The position numbers and the translations under genes are program-made. A DNA stretch of 64,000 nucleotides from Gluconobacter kondonii (GTDB lineage: Bacteria; Pseudomonadota; Alphaproteobacteria; Acetobacterales; Acetobacteraceae): assembly GCF_002723995.1 (NCBI RefSeq), contig NZ_BEWP01000002.1, forward strand, positions 124,001 through 188,000. The letters are read 5' to 3'. The notes below the pieces were generated by a model. The model ran no database searches. It was not told the DNA's origin and worked only from the letters and a program-made list of their open reading frames with translations. Of the stretch, positions 41,015-49,464 are shown piece after piece. How positions within the stretch are numbered: the first letter of the stretch is position 1; every line of letters begins with the position of its first letter.

Positions 41015-42243
41015 AAAAGCTTCATCTGCTGGGGCGCGGGGCTGAACAGGCTGCGCAGGTCGTGCCGGTCCGTCAGGCGGGCGGGACTCCAACCCGGCGT
41101 CTGCACAAAGGGCCGAACCTTTCGGATGGACACGTTCAGCCGCGCCAGATCCTCCAACCGCACGGCCTGATGCCGCCGCGCCCTGAGAATGGCCGCCACG
41201 GCCTTCACACCCAGACCCGGAACCCGCAGCAGCATTTCCTTGGGCGCCCGGTTCAGATCCAGCGGAAACAACGCCCGGTTATCCAAAGCCCAGGCCAGCT
41301 TGGGGTCCAGTTCCAGATCCAGCATTCCGTCCGCACGTCCGGCCGTTAGTTCTCCGAAAGCAAATCCGTAGAACCGGAACAGCCAGTCCGCCTGATAGAG
41401 CCTGTGTTCGCGCTGAAGCGGCGGACTTTTCGCAGGCAGCAGAGCGGACGCATCGGGGATGGGGCTGAAGGCAGAGTAATAGACGCGCCTCAGACCATAG
41501 GAGCCGTAGAGATTGGCGCTGCTGGCCAGAATATCCTGATCAGACGCCGCATCCGCCCCCACGATCATCTGCGTGCTCTGCCCGCCCGGCGAAAACCGTT
41601 CGGCCCGGCGCCCGGTATGGCTGCGGTCCTTGCCCGCATCAATCTTCAGCCGCATCTCCCCCATCGCCTGCCGGATACCGCCCGCTTTTTTCTGCGGCGC
41701 ATACTGCTCCAGCCCCGCCACGGTCGGCATTTCCACATTGATCGACAGACGGTCCGCATAACGCCCCGCCTCTTCCAGCAAACGCGGCGACGCATCGGGG
41801 ATGGTTTTGAGATGGATATAGCCCCGAAACCCATGCTTCAGACGCAGATCCCGCGCCACCTGCACAAGCTGCTCCATCGTGTGGTCGGACGACCGGATGA
41901 TGCCCGAGGACAGGAACAGCCCCTCAATGCAGTTCCGCCGGTAGAACTCAAGCGTCAGCCACACAACCTCATCGGGCGTAAAGCGCGCACGCTCCACATT
42001 CGAAGACGACCGGTTGATGCAGTAGGCGCAGTCATAGACGCAGAAATTGGTCAGCAGGATCTTGAGCAGCGACACGCACCGCCCATCCGGCGTATAGGCG
42101 TGACAGATTCCGTTCCCTGTGGTGGACCCAAGCCCCCCGCTCTTTGCGGAGTCCCGACGCGTCGAGCCACTCGACGCACAGGAGGCATCGTATTTCGCCG
42201 CATCGGAGAGAATCGCCAGTCTCTGGGAGAGTGTTTTCTTCAT
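41011..42243 (-). CDS. Putative DNA modification/repair radical SAM protein
   Basis: 410-aa radical S-adenosylmethionine protein. The cluster-binding motif is CVYDCAYCINR (CxxxCxxC), after a YTPDGRCVSLLKILLTNF strand, and SINVEMPTVAGLEQY and LDLNRAPKEMLLRVPGLGVK show a C-terminal helix-hairpin-helix that suggests DNA contact. In many genomes it is paired with a UdgX/DUF4130 protein, as here with a GTGA overlap. The chemistry has not been described to my knowledge; repair or base modification is assumed from the partner. Confidence 0.88.
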   Translation of the reverse strand: MKKTLSQRLAILSDAAKYDASCASSGSTRRDSAKSGGLGSTTGNGICHAYTPDGRCVSLLKILLTNFCVYDCAYCINRSSSNVERARFTPDEVVWLTLEFYRRNCIEGLFLSSGIIRSSDHTMEQLVQVARDLRLKHGFRGYIHLKTIPDASPRLLEEAGRYADRLSINVEMPTVAGLEQYAPQKKAGGIRQAMGEMRLKIDAGKDRSHTGRRAERFSPGGQSTQMIVGADAASDQDILASSANLYGSYGLRRVYYSAFSPIPDASALLPAKSPPLQREHRLYQADWLFRFYGFAFGELTAGRADGMLDLELDPKLAWALDNRALFPLDLNRAPKEMLLRVPGLGVKAVAAILRARRHQAVRLEDLARLNVSIRKVRPFVQTPGWSPARLTDRHDLRSLFSPAPQQMKLL

Positions 42244-42340
42244 GTCTTGTTCTTATTTCGTTCCGGAGTATGGAACGCAAGAGAAACCGTGAAATTAACC
42301 TGTTGTTTCCCAGTTTTCCGTTATTTTTGAAGGGCTTTTT

Positions 42341-42368
42341 TTAACGGAACCGATTCAGCTTCCGTTAA
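42341..42368. promoter_or_regulatory. 9-bp inverted repeat upstream of flagellin
   Basis: TTAACGGAA-N10-TTCCGTTAA, perfect 9-bp arms, 54 bp before the flagellin start. A third half-site TTCCGTTA stands at 42317-42324. Likely a regulator site for a flagellar gene; no consensus is recognised. Confidence 0.7.
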
Positions 42369-42421
42369 CCACTCCCCCCTATCCTGAGGCCGCAAACCTG
42401 CACCGACGGAGAACCGATTCA

Positions 42422-43894
42422 ATGTCATTGTCAATCAATACGAACACTGCGGCAATGGCCGCGCTCCAGAGCCTGAACCAGACGACGGCAGACCTGACCC
42501 AGACCGAAAACGCGGTTTCCACGGGCAAGTCCGTCAACACGGCGTCCGACAATCCCGCGATGTATTCCATCGCCCAGAACATGACGGCACAGATCTCGAC
42601 GCTGTCGGGTGTTTCCACCGGTCTTGCGTTCTCCGCTCAGGTGCTGAACACGGCAACGACGGGTCTGTCGAGCATTTCGAGCGCGCTTCAGTCTCTCGCC
42701 ACCACGATCGGCACGAACACGACAGGCGTCGACAACTCGACCCTGAACGATGCCATCACTAAGACACTGGCCTCCATCGACTCCGCCGCTACGGGCGCGA
42801 AGTTCCAGGGCGTGAACCTGCTCTCCGGTCAGACGGGCAACGGCACGACCTATACAAGCCTGTCGACCGCCATGGACGCACAGGGTTCCACCTTCACGCA
42901 GAACGGCTTCAACGTGACCTCCGCCGGTCTGGGCCTGTCCAATCTGAGCATGGACACGGCAGGTATGGATATTGCTCTGGGAAGCACGAATTACACCGGC
43001 TCCCAATCTCTTAAACTGAGCAGCGTACCTGCGATTGCATCGACAGGAACAGGATCGACTGCTACCGCTGCGATGGGATCGGCAACAGACCCACTGGTCA
43101 GCTACAACTTCGTTATGGATGAAGCAGGCACACAAGCTGATGCGCTGACGGCTCTGAATACCGCTTCCGGCGGAACATTCAGCCTTGTTAACGGCAAGCT
43201 GCAAGAAGGAACATCCACCACTACATCGACCACCGCCTCTGACGGCTCCGTGACGTTTTCTCTGGCCAATGGCAAGAGCGTCGTGGCTTCCAAGGATGGT
43301 AATGGCAACGCGGTCTACAGCGTTACAACAGGAACCGATGCGAACGGCAACGCAACGGCCAAGACCGTGATCTCCGATGTTAATCTCAGCGCTGCCACGG
43401 GCAACACGACTGCCACAACGACCGGCTCCCCGAGCCAGCTCATGGTCAACAAGACCAACCTGCTCACACAGGCCATGCAGTATCAGGGCTTTGCTGTAAG
43501 CCGTGATTCTTCTAACAACCTGACGGTTGCCGGTAACAACCTCGACACGTCGAGCACGGCCTTGACCGCCGCCAACGGACTGAATTCCTCCGCCACCCCC
43601 ACGGCCGTCACCGGTGCTGCCGTCGTCAGCACCATCGTTCAGGCTGCTATTTCCAGCGTGACGCGCACGGCGTCCACGATCGGTTATTCCAGCACGACGA
43701 TCTCCAACCTTCAGACCACGACATCCAGCCTGTCCGACGCCCTGACGACGGGTGTTGGCGCGCTGACGGATGCCGATCTGGCAGCCGAGAGCGCCAAGCT
43801 GACCTCGCTTCAGACGAAGCAGCAGCTCGCCGTTCAGTCGCTGTCGATTGCGAACTCGCAGTCGTCCACCCTGCTCAGCCTCTTCCGCGGTTGA
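42422..43894 (+). CDS. fla: Flagellin
   Basis: 490-aa filament subunit. The N-terminal coiled-coil domain begins SLSINTNTAAMAALQSLNQT and the C-terminal one ends LQTKQQLAVQSLSIANSQSS then TLLSLFRG; both are the conserved D0/D1 parts. The central 250 residues are Thr/Ser/Gly/Asn-rich and variable. The protein is longer than many alphaproteobacterial flagellins (about 270-300 aa). Exported by the type III apparatus without cleavage. Followed by flaF with two stem-loops between them; FlbT is not adjacent. Confidence 0.95.
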   Translation: MSLSINTNTAAMAALQSLNQTTADLTQTENAVSTGKSVNTASDNPAMYSIAQNMTAQISTLSGVSTGLAFSAQVLNTATTGLSSISSALQSLATTIGTNTTGVDNSTLNDAITKTLASIDSAATGAKFQGVNLLSGQTGNGTTYTSLSTAMDAQGSTFTQNGFNVTSAGLGLSNLSMDTAGMDIALGSTNYTGSQSLKLSSVPAIASTGTGSTATAAMGSATDPLVSYNFVMDEAGTQADALTALNTASGGTFSLVNGKLQEGTSTTTSTTASDGSVTFSLANGKSVVASKDGNGNAVYSVTTGTDANGNATAKTVISDVNLSAATGNTTATTTGSPSQLMVNKTNLLTQAMQYQGFAVSRDSSNNLTVAGNNLDTSSTALTAANGLNSSATPTAVTGAAVVSTIVQAAISSVTRTASTIGYSSTTISNLQTTTSSLSDALTTGVGALTDADLAAESAKLTSLQTKQQLAVQSLSIANSQSSTLLSLFRG

Positions 43895-43901
43895 TCAGGT
43901 T

Positions 43902-43936
43902 TCTGGAGGGTACCGGTCTATCCGGTACTCTCCAGA
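43902..43936 (+). terminator. Stem-loop after flagellin
   Basis: TCTGGAG-GG-TACCGG region pairs with CCGGTAC-T-CTCCAGA (14 bp with one G-T pair) around a 5-nt loop, 8 bp past the stop. Followed by CTTTCCC, a weak terminator or an mRNA-stabilising 3' structure. Confidence 0.65.
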
Positions 43937-43958
43937 CTTTCCCCAGCCAGAGTGCGGG

Positions 43959-44014
43959 GACTGTTTCAAAAGCCTCTGGACGCAGGGGACAGAGGTTTCT
44001 GAAACAGTCTTTTT
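43959..44014 (+). terminator. Long stem-loop with T-run between flagellin and flaF
   Basis: GACTGTTTCA pairs with TGAAACAGTC, and the inner AAAGCCTCTG with CAGAGGTTTC, ahead of TTTTT. It could terminate or attenuate flagellin transcripts before flaF. Confidence 0.75.
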
Positions 44015-44032
44015 CACACGGAGTTTGCCGTC

Positions 44033-44452
44033 ATGACCTACGCAGCCTCACAGTATCAAAAACAGTCCGGAAGTTATCTGTCTTCCCGGGAGATGGAGGT
44101 CATGGCTTTCCGACACGTCAATTCACTGCTCACGCAAGCCAAAGATCATGAAAAAAAGGTCGCCGCGCTGGCCGCCAATCTGAAGCTGTGGAGCATTCTC
44201 TCTCTCAGCGTCGAGAGAGTTGATTGCCCCCTCCCCTCTGTGCTGCGCGATGATATCCTTAAGGTTGGATCGTGGTCGATGCGCTATTCCAACGCGGCCT
44301 TTAATGCACCGAAAGATCTGCAGCCTCTCGTTGACGTCAACAATGACATGATCGAAGGCCTCTCTGCGAACACCAAGCCTCCCGTCTTGACGACAACATC
44401 TTCGGCTTATGCCGGCACGACCGGCCAATCTTCTCTGGAACTTGTGGGCTGA
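44033..44452 (+). CDS. flaF: FlaF flagellin-synthesis regulator
   Basis: 139-aa protein matching FlaF: MTYAASQYQKQSGSYLSSRE, the helix AKDHEKKVAALAANLKLWSI and SLSVERVDCPLPSVLRDDILKV read in order. FlaF binds flagellin and, with FlbT, tunes its translation and secretion in alphaproteobacteria. The C-terminus is extended with a Thr/Ser-rich tail (NTKPPVLTTTSSAYAGTTG). GGAG lies 10 bases before the ATG. A very strong terminator follows. Confidence 0.9.
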   Translation: MTYAASQYQKQSGSYLSSREMEVMAFRHVNSLLTQAKDHEKKVAALAANLKLWSILSLSVERVDCPLPSVLRDDILKVGSWSMRYSNAAFNAPKDLQPLVDVNNDMIEGLSANTKPPVLTTTSSAYAGTTGQSSLELVG

Positions 44453-44508
44453 AGTTTCTCGCCTTGCGGGCATACATTTTCTGCGAGACGCAAGAAAACT
44501 AATAACCA

Positions 44509-44558
44509 GAGCATGGAAAAAGGGCGCCGGTTCACCTGGACGCCCTTTTTCCATGCTC
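44509..44558 (+). terminator. Terminator after flaF
   Basis: Perfect 18-bp stem GAGCATGGAAAAAGGGCG / CGCCCTTTTTCCATGCTC with a 14-nt loop; the T-run is inside the right arm. Confidence 0.85.
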
Positions 44559-44565
44559 AGAAGCA

Positions 44566-44602
44566 ACGACAGGCGAGGCGTTCTCGATGCCTCGCCTGTC
44601 GT
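44566..44602 (-). terminator. Terminator after the M1 peptidase gene
   Basis: Stem ACGACAGGCGAGGC / GCCTCGCCTGTCGT, 14 bp perfect, 9-nt loop, 8 bp beyond the stop of the minus-strand gene. Confidence 0.8.
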
Positions 44603-44609
44603 GACAATA

Positions 44610-46610
44610 TCAGGGCGTAATGGTCAGTCGGTTATCGGAACGGTCGATATCCGGGATGACATGGTCCGGGTCGAGGGTCACGGCCTTTAGGCCGTCATGA
44701 ACCGGCAGCGAAACAACAATATCGCTGCTCTGGCGCCAGGCTTCGGTCGGGATGCGGAGGTCTTCCGATTTCCCGTCCGCATAATCGGCACGCAGAACCA
44801 CCGGCAGCGGAAGTGCTCCGTAATTGCGGACCTGTACCGTCACAGGCTTTCCGGCGTCGTGATGGACGGCTCCAAGCGCATAGTCCGGGGCGGCATTGGT
44901 GAAGTACCAGCCGCGCCAGAACCATCCCAGATCCTCGCCCGCTTCGCTGCTCATCAGGCGGAAGAAATCTGACGGAGACGGGTGTTTGTAGGCCCATTCG
45001 GCAATATAGCGCCGGAAGGCCGCGTCGAACCGGACTGGTCCGAGGATCTGTTCGCGCAGCAGTTTCAGCCCGTAAGCGCCTTTGAAATACGTCACGCTGT
45101 GGCGATATTTTTCAGACACACCATCGGCGGCCGTCATAAGAACCGGTGCATCCGGGTCAGTCAGGACCGGGACGATATCCTGCGCGGGATTGCCGGTTTG
45201 GGGAGCGAATTCAGAATCACGCTTGGGAGCGAACTCGCCATTATTGAAGTGATCGGACGCATAGACGTCGATGAAGGTGTTGAAGCCCTCATCCATGAAG
45301 GCATTGCGACGTTCGTCCGTCCCCACGATCATTGGGAACCAGCCGTGACCCAGCTCATGGGTCGTGATCCAGAAAAGCTGCGGATCGCGGTCGCTGATGC
45401 CGTCAAAAACGATGCCCGGATATTCCATTCCCGCGCCATGACCACCCAGATTGATGGCGTTCGGCCAAGGGTATTCGAACCACTGCGACGAGAAATATTC
45501 GATGGCGTGTTTGACGTAATCTGTTGAGCGATCCCAGCCATGCGGCCCGATCCCCTCACGCGGATAGACCGACATCGCAAGTCTCGGCACGGCATGATAG
45601 TTCGTCCAGGGCACGACGGGCGGCAGGTTGATGCGCGCGGCATCCCAGACAAAGGCTGGCGAGGCGGCAAACGCCACATCGCGTGTGTTCCGCATCCCGT
45701 AATGCCAGGTGACCTCGCCACTCTGTTTCAGATGGCTTTTTGGATCGGTGATGTCATCGAGCGTGCGGATCATGACGCGCGCATCGCTCTGCGCGGCCTG
45801 TGCAAGACGGTTCCGCTCGACGGGGGTGAGAACCTGTTCGGGGTTGAGCAGCGCGCCGGAGCCTACGAGCGTGTAGTTCCACGGCAGCGTTACGCTGTAA
45901 TCAAAGCTGCCATATTCGAGGAAAAATTCCTGCCCCAGATAGGGCAGCGTGTTCCAGCCCCGACGGTCATCATAGACGCTCAGGCGCGGATACCACTGCG
46001 CGACTTCATAGATGTCGCCTTCGCGGGTCGGCGTAACAGCGGTACGGCCGCCCCACGGACCGGGGATTGTGTAATGCCAGTCGATTTTCACGAAAGCCAC
46101 GCCATGCGGATCGATCGTGCGGGGCAGCGTGAGCTGCATCCGCGTGTCGGAAATCAGCGGCGTGACCTCCACTTCACGGCCACCCTGCACGACCGAAACG
46201 TGTTCGATCGTCATGCCGTCGGTATGATCGCCCGTCATCATGTGGCTGCCGGGAATAGCGCCGACGGCAGCGCGCGTGTCGGCGCGGTAGATATTCTGGT
46301 CAAGCTGGAGCCACAACACATCCAGTGCCTCGGGGCTGTTGTTGCTGTAAGTCACGGTTTCGGAACCGTGCAGCACATGGGCCTGCGTGTCGATCCGCGA
46401 ATGGATGACGTAGTCCGTGCGGTTCTGCCAGTATTGCGGCCCCGGAAGCCCCGACCCTGAGCGATAGACGTTCGGAGCGTCGGGAAGGGTCAGGGGCGCG
46501 AAGACAGTGGCCGGGTCAGCGAGGGTTTTCGCAGTGACGGTCTCGGGCAGCAGGGCGGCGGGAACGAGTACGCCTCCCAGCAGAGGAAGCAGAAAAAGGC
46601 GCACAGACAT
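44610..46610 (-). CDS. M1-family zinc aminopeptidase, secreted
   Basis: 666-aa exported metallopeptidase with a signal peptide (FLLPLLGGVLVPAALL, cleavage near TVTA). The zinc site is HELGHGWF with the third ligand Glu in RRNAFMDEGFNTF, and an N-terminal beta domain starts near THVLHGSETVTYSN-like sequence, typical of M1 (LTA4H/aminopeptidase N relatives). GGAMEN-like recognition is replaced by GHGAGMEYPG. It probably clips peptides in the periplasm. Follows metF by 33 bp on the same strand, possibly co-transcribed. Confidence 0.9.
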   Translation of the reverse strand: MSVRLFLLPLLGGVLVPAALLPETVTAKTLADPATVFAPLTLPDAPNVYRSGSGLPGPQYWQNRTDYVIHSRIDTQAHVLHGSETVTYSNNSPEALDVLWLQLDQNIYRADTRAAVGAIPGSHMMTGDHTDGMTIEHVSVVQGGREVEVTPLISDTRMQLTLPRTIDPHGVAFVKIDWHYTIPGPWGGRTAVTPTREGDIYEVAQWYPRLSVYDDRRGWNTLPYLGQEFFLEYGSFDYSVTLPWNYTLVGSGALLNPEQVLTPVERNRLAQAAQSDARVMIRTLDDITDPKSHLKQSGEVTWHYGMRNTRDVAFAASPAFVWDAARINLPPVVPWTNYHAVPRLAMSVYPREGIGPHGWDRSTDYVKHAIEYFSSQWFEYPWPNAINLGGHGAGMEYPGIVFDGISDRDPQLFWITTHELGHGWFPMIVGTDERRNAFMDEGFNTFIDVYASDHFNNGEFAPKRDSEFAPQTGNPAQDIVPVLTDPDAPVLMTAADGVSEKYRHSVTYFKGAYGLKLLREQILGPVRFDAAFRRYIAEWAYKHPSPSDFFRLMSSEAGEDLGWFWRGWYFTNAAPDYALGAVHHDAGKPVTVQVRNYGALPLPVVLRADYADGKSEDLRIPTEAWRQSSDIVVSLPVHDGLKAVTLDPDHVIPDIDRSDNRLTITP

Positions 46611-46643
46611 CCGGGGCGGGCCCTCCGTTGGGTAAGTTCGATG

Positions 46644-47396
46644 TTATTCCGTTATAATATCTCCAAGCGCTCCCAGATAGGAGGCAAGATCAACTTTCAG
46701 CGGCATCAGATAGGCATTGTCGTTTTTCTGGTTCACGACACCGAGCATCCGGCGCGCAAAAGCGATGTTGCCGTCGAGCGTCCCGTCGTAATCGCGCGGG
46801 AAGATGACGTGGTTCATGCGCTCCCAGTACCGGCGGGATTTGTCGCCCAGAACGGGGGAAATGCCCCAGAACACCGTGTCGTCCCGCAGCCAGTCCATGC
46901 AGCATTCGAGCATCGGAATGTCGAAAAGCGGCTGGGTGAAGAAGCCACAGGCCCCGGCGTCGCGCTTGCAGGCAATCTCCTCAAGCTCGTGATAGGGCGC
47001 TCGGCGATAGGGATCGAACACCGCATAGACCTTCAGATGCGGGGCTTCGCGGCGGTAGCGTTCGATGATCTGCGCGGAGGTATTAGGATAAACCACCCGG
47101 TCGCTGCCAGCTGGCGGCGGATCTCCGGCGACGACCAGAATAGAGGTCAGCTCCGGCCGGTCCGCACCGGGCAGCGGCGCACCCGGGGCGATATCGGTCG
47201 CACGGACATGCGCAATCACCTCGAACGGCGTCTGTTTCACGATCAGCGATGCCGCGTCATGGCTACGCAGATCGAAGCGGATCAGGTCCGGGACGTTCAG
47301 CATGCTGACCTGCGGCAGAATCTCCCGCACGGTCTGCACATCCGCCATCAGTGAGTCGGCGTTGCGTGGAACCAGTTCAACAGAAACGCGCGTCAT
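46644..47396 (-). CDS. metF: Methylenetetrahydrofolate reductase-like protein, short form
   Basis: 250-aa FAD-enzyme-like protein, shorter than the 290-300 aa MetF of E. coli. It starts [18 protein letters not shown] (Glu at the position of the catalytic Glu), then [49 protein letters not shown] and [20 protein letters not shown], all matching the MTHFR barrel. It would make 5-methyl-THF for methionine. The ATG overlaps the folD stop (ATGA), which places it in one-carbon metabolism. Confidence 0.85.
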   Translation of the reverse strand: MTRVSVELVPRNADSLMADVQTVREILPQVSMLNVPDLIRFDLRSHDAASLIVKQTPFEVIAHVRATDIAPGAPLPGADRPELTSILVVAGDPPPAGSDRVVYPNTSAQIIERYRREAPHLKVYAVFDPYRRAPYHELEEIACKRDAGACGFFTQPLFDIPMLECCMDWLRDDTVFWGISPVLGDKSRRYWERMNHVIFPRDYDGTLDGNIAFARRMLGVVNQKNDNAYLMPLKVDLASYLGALGDIITE

Positions 47397-48316
47397 GAGG
47401 AGGCATCCGCAGACGTTGAAGAAGATGTGGCGCGGGCCGCCTGAAGCGTGTTGTGCAGCAGGCAGGCAATCGTCATCGGCCCAACGCCACCCGGAACCGG
47501 CGTGATGTGCCCCGCGACCGGAAGTGCTTCGTCAAACACCACGTCCCCGACCAGACGGGTCTTGCCGTTTTCCGCTGCAACGCGGGTGATGCCAACGTCG
47601 ATCACGGTCGCACCCGGCTTGATCCAGTCCCCACGGACCAGACCGCTCTTGCCAGTCGCAACAACCAGAATATCGGCCTCGCGGGCCAGTTCCTTCGTGT
47701 TGCGCGTATGGATATGCGCAACCGTAACCGTACAGTTTTCCTTGAGCAGAAGCTGCGCCATCGGCTTGCCCACGAGGTTGGATGCGCCGATCACCACAGC
47801 ATGTTTTCCGGTCATGTCCTTATGGACGGACTGGAGCAGCATCAGACAGCCCAGCGGCGTGCAGGGTACGATCCCGTCGATCCCGAGCGACAGACGGCCC
47901 GCATTGACTTCACCCAGACCGTCCACGTCCTTGTGCGGGGCAATCGCGTTCGTCACGACAACCGGATCAATCTGCGCTGGCAGGGGAAGCTGCACCAGAA
48001 TACCGTGAATTTTCGGGTTGGTGTTGAGCTGTGCAATCAGGTCCAGAAGGTCTTCCTGCGACGTGCTCTGCGGGAGCATGTGCATAAAAGAGCGCATCCC
48101 CACGCGATGGGTCTGGATCGCCTTGTTCTTCACATAGACCTCCGACGCCGGATCGTTACCCACCAGCACCACGGCAAGACCGGGGATCGTATTGCCCTGC
48201 TCGACGAATTTCGCCACTTCACGGCCCACCTGATCGGTCAGGGCGCGGGCGATGGCTTTGCCGTCGATGATTTTTGAGGCCAGTTCGGACTGCTTCTCGG
48301 GGGACAACATGCTCAT
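47393..48316 (-). CDS. folD: FolD bifunctional methylene-THF dehydrogenase/cyclohydrolase
   Basis: 307-aa enzyme interconverting 5,10-methylene-THF and 10-formyl-THF. Motifs are [20 protein letters not shown] (catalytic Lys region), [27 protein letters not shown] and the NADP site [19 protein letters not shown], then [26 protein letters not shown] is 6 bases before the ATG at 48316. First gene of folD-metF; divergent from ltaE (84 bp between starts), whose glycine product also feeds one-carbon units. Confidence 0.95.
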   Translation of the reverse strand: MSMLSPEKQSELASKIIDGKAIARALTDQVGREVAKFVEQGNTIPGLAVVLVGNDPASEVYVKNKAIQTHRVGMRSFMHMLPQSTSQEDLLDLIAQLNTNPKIHGILVQLPLPAQIDPVVVTNAIAPHKDVDGLGEVNAGRLSLGIDGIVPCTPLGCLMLLQSVHKDMTGKHAVVIGASNLVGKPMAQLLLKENCTVTVAHIHTRNTKELAREADILVVATGKSGLVRGDWIKPGATVIDVGITRVAAENGKTRLVGDVVFDEALPVAGHITPVPGGVGPMTIACLLHNTLQAARATSSSTSADASS

Positions 48317-48399
48317 GGGCTCTCCGGATGACAACAGGCGGTCGTTTCAGTTACGCTGACGAATGGGCCGTAACGGCTACAGGAACTGAGGATGGTCTC

Positions 48400-49464
48400 G
48401 TGACCGACGAAATACGCAAGAACTTCGCCAGTGACAATGTTTCTCCCGCATGCCCCGCCGTTATGGACGCCATGATGCGCGCTAACGCGGGCAATGTGGG
48501 TTCGTATGGCGACGATGCGCTGAGCCGGTCTCTGAATGCGCGGTTTGGCGAAGTTTTTGAAACGGAGGTTGCGGTCTTCCCGATTGTGACGGGAACGGCG
48601 GCGAACAGTCTGGCATTGTCCTCGCTCGTGGCGCCCTATGGCGCGGTTCTGTGCGACCAGAGCGCGCATATCAACAACGACGAAGGCGGCGCGCCCGAGT
48701 TCTTCATGCATGGCGCCAAACTCGTCACGCTCCCCTCTGCCGATGGCCGCATGAACGCCGAGGCCCTGCGGACAGGACTGCGGGTCAATGCGGAGGGCGG
48801 GATCCTCAAGCCCCCCATCCACGCCCTGTCGCTGACGCAGGCCACCGAATGGGGCACGGTCTATGCGCCGAAAAGCCTCGCAGCGCTTTGTGAGATCGCG
48901 CATGACCATGACGTTCGCGTTCATCTGGATGGCTCGCGGCTGAGCAACGCCATCGCGCATCTGGGCTGCACACCCGCCGAAGCGACATGGAAAGCCGGGG
49001 TGGATGTCCTGTCGTTCGGGGGTACGAAATGCGGGGCGATGGCGGCGGAAGCGGTCGTGTTCTTCGTCAATGACCGCACGCGTCCGGTGCTGAAGGATTT
49101 CGAGCGTCGCATAAAGCGCAGCGGGCATCTGTGGTCCAAGGCCCGCTTCCTGAGCGCGCAGCTTCTGGCGCTGCTGGAAGACGATCTGTGGCTGAAAAAC
49201 AGCACCCATGCCAACGCCATGGCCCAGCGCATCGTCGAAGGTCTGCGCCGGCATGCGGGTGCACAGCTTCCGTTCGAAACGCAGGGCAACGAGGTGTTCG
49301 TCATCCTGCCGGACCGGCTTGTCGAAGAACTGGAAGCCGCAGGATTTGGCTTCTATCGCTGGCCCACGCCGGAAGGCGTATCGGGCACGCTGATTCGCCT
49401 CGTGCCGAGTTTTCACACACGCATCGAAGACGTCGATGCGCTGCTGGCTGAAATCGCTGCCTGA
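48400..49464 (+). CDS. ltaE: Low-specificity L-threonine aldolase
   Basis: 354-aa PLP enzyme that cleaves L-threonine (and allo-threonine) to glycine and acetaldehyde. It reads NFASDNVSPACPAVMDAMMR near the start, SAHINNDEGGAPEFFMHGAK, HDVRVHLDGSRLSNAIAHLG, and the PLP lysine in DVLSFGGTKCGAMAAEAVVF. Translation starts at a GTG with AGGA 8 bases upstream; an earlier frame extends into the folD leader. sdaA begins at the very next base, so the two form an operon for serine/threonine breakdown. Confidence 0.92.
   Translation: MTDEIRKNFASDNVSPACPAVMDAMMRANAGNVGSYGDDALSRSLNARFGEVFETEVAVFPIVTGTAANSLALSSLVAPYGAVLCDQSAHINNDEGGAPEFFMHGAKLVTLPSADGRMNAEALRTGLRVNAEGGILKPPIHALSLTQATEWGTVYAPKSLAALCEIAHDHDVRVHLDGSRLSNAIAHLGCTPAEATWKAGVDVLSFGGTKCGAMAAEAVVFFVNDRTRPVLKDFERRIKRSGHLWSKARFLSAQLLALLEDDLWLKNSTHANAMAQRIVEGLRRHAGAQLPFETQGNEVFVILPDRLVEELEAAGFGFYRWPTPEGVSGTLIRLVPSFHTRIEDVDALLAEIAA

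Noticed and set aside
39827-41170. Long plus-strand frame opposite udgX
   Set aside because: Shadow of a conserved minus-strand gene; basic, low-structure translation.
42369-42421. Sigma-28 promoter before flagellin (GCCGCAAA resembling GCCGATAA)
   Set aside because: The possible -35 TAAC is about 19 bp away rather than 15, and both elements match poorly.
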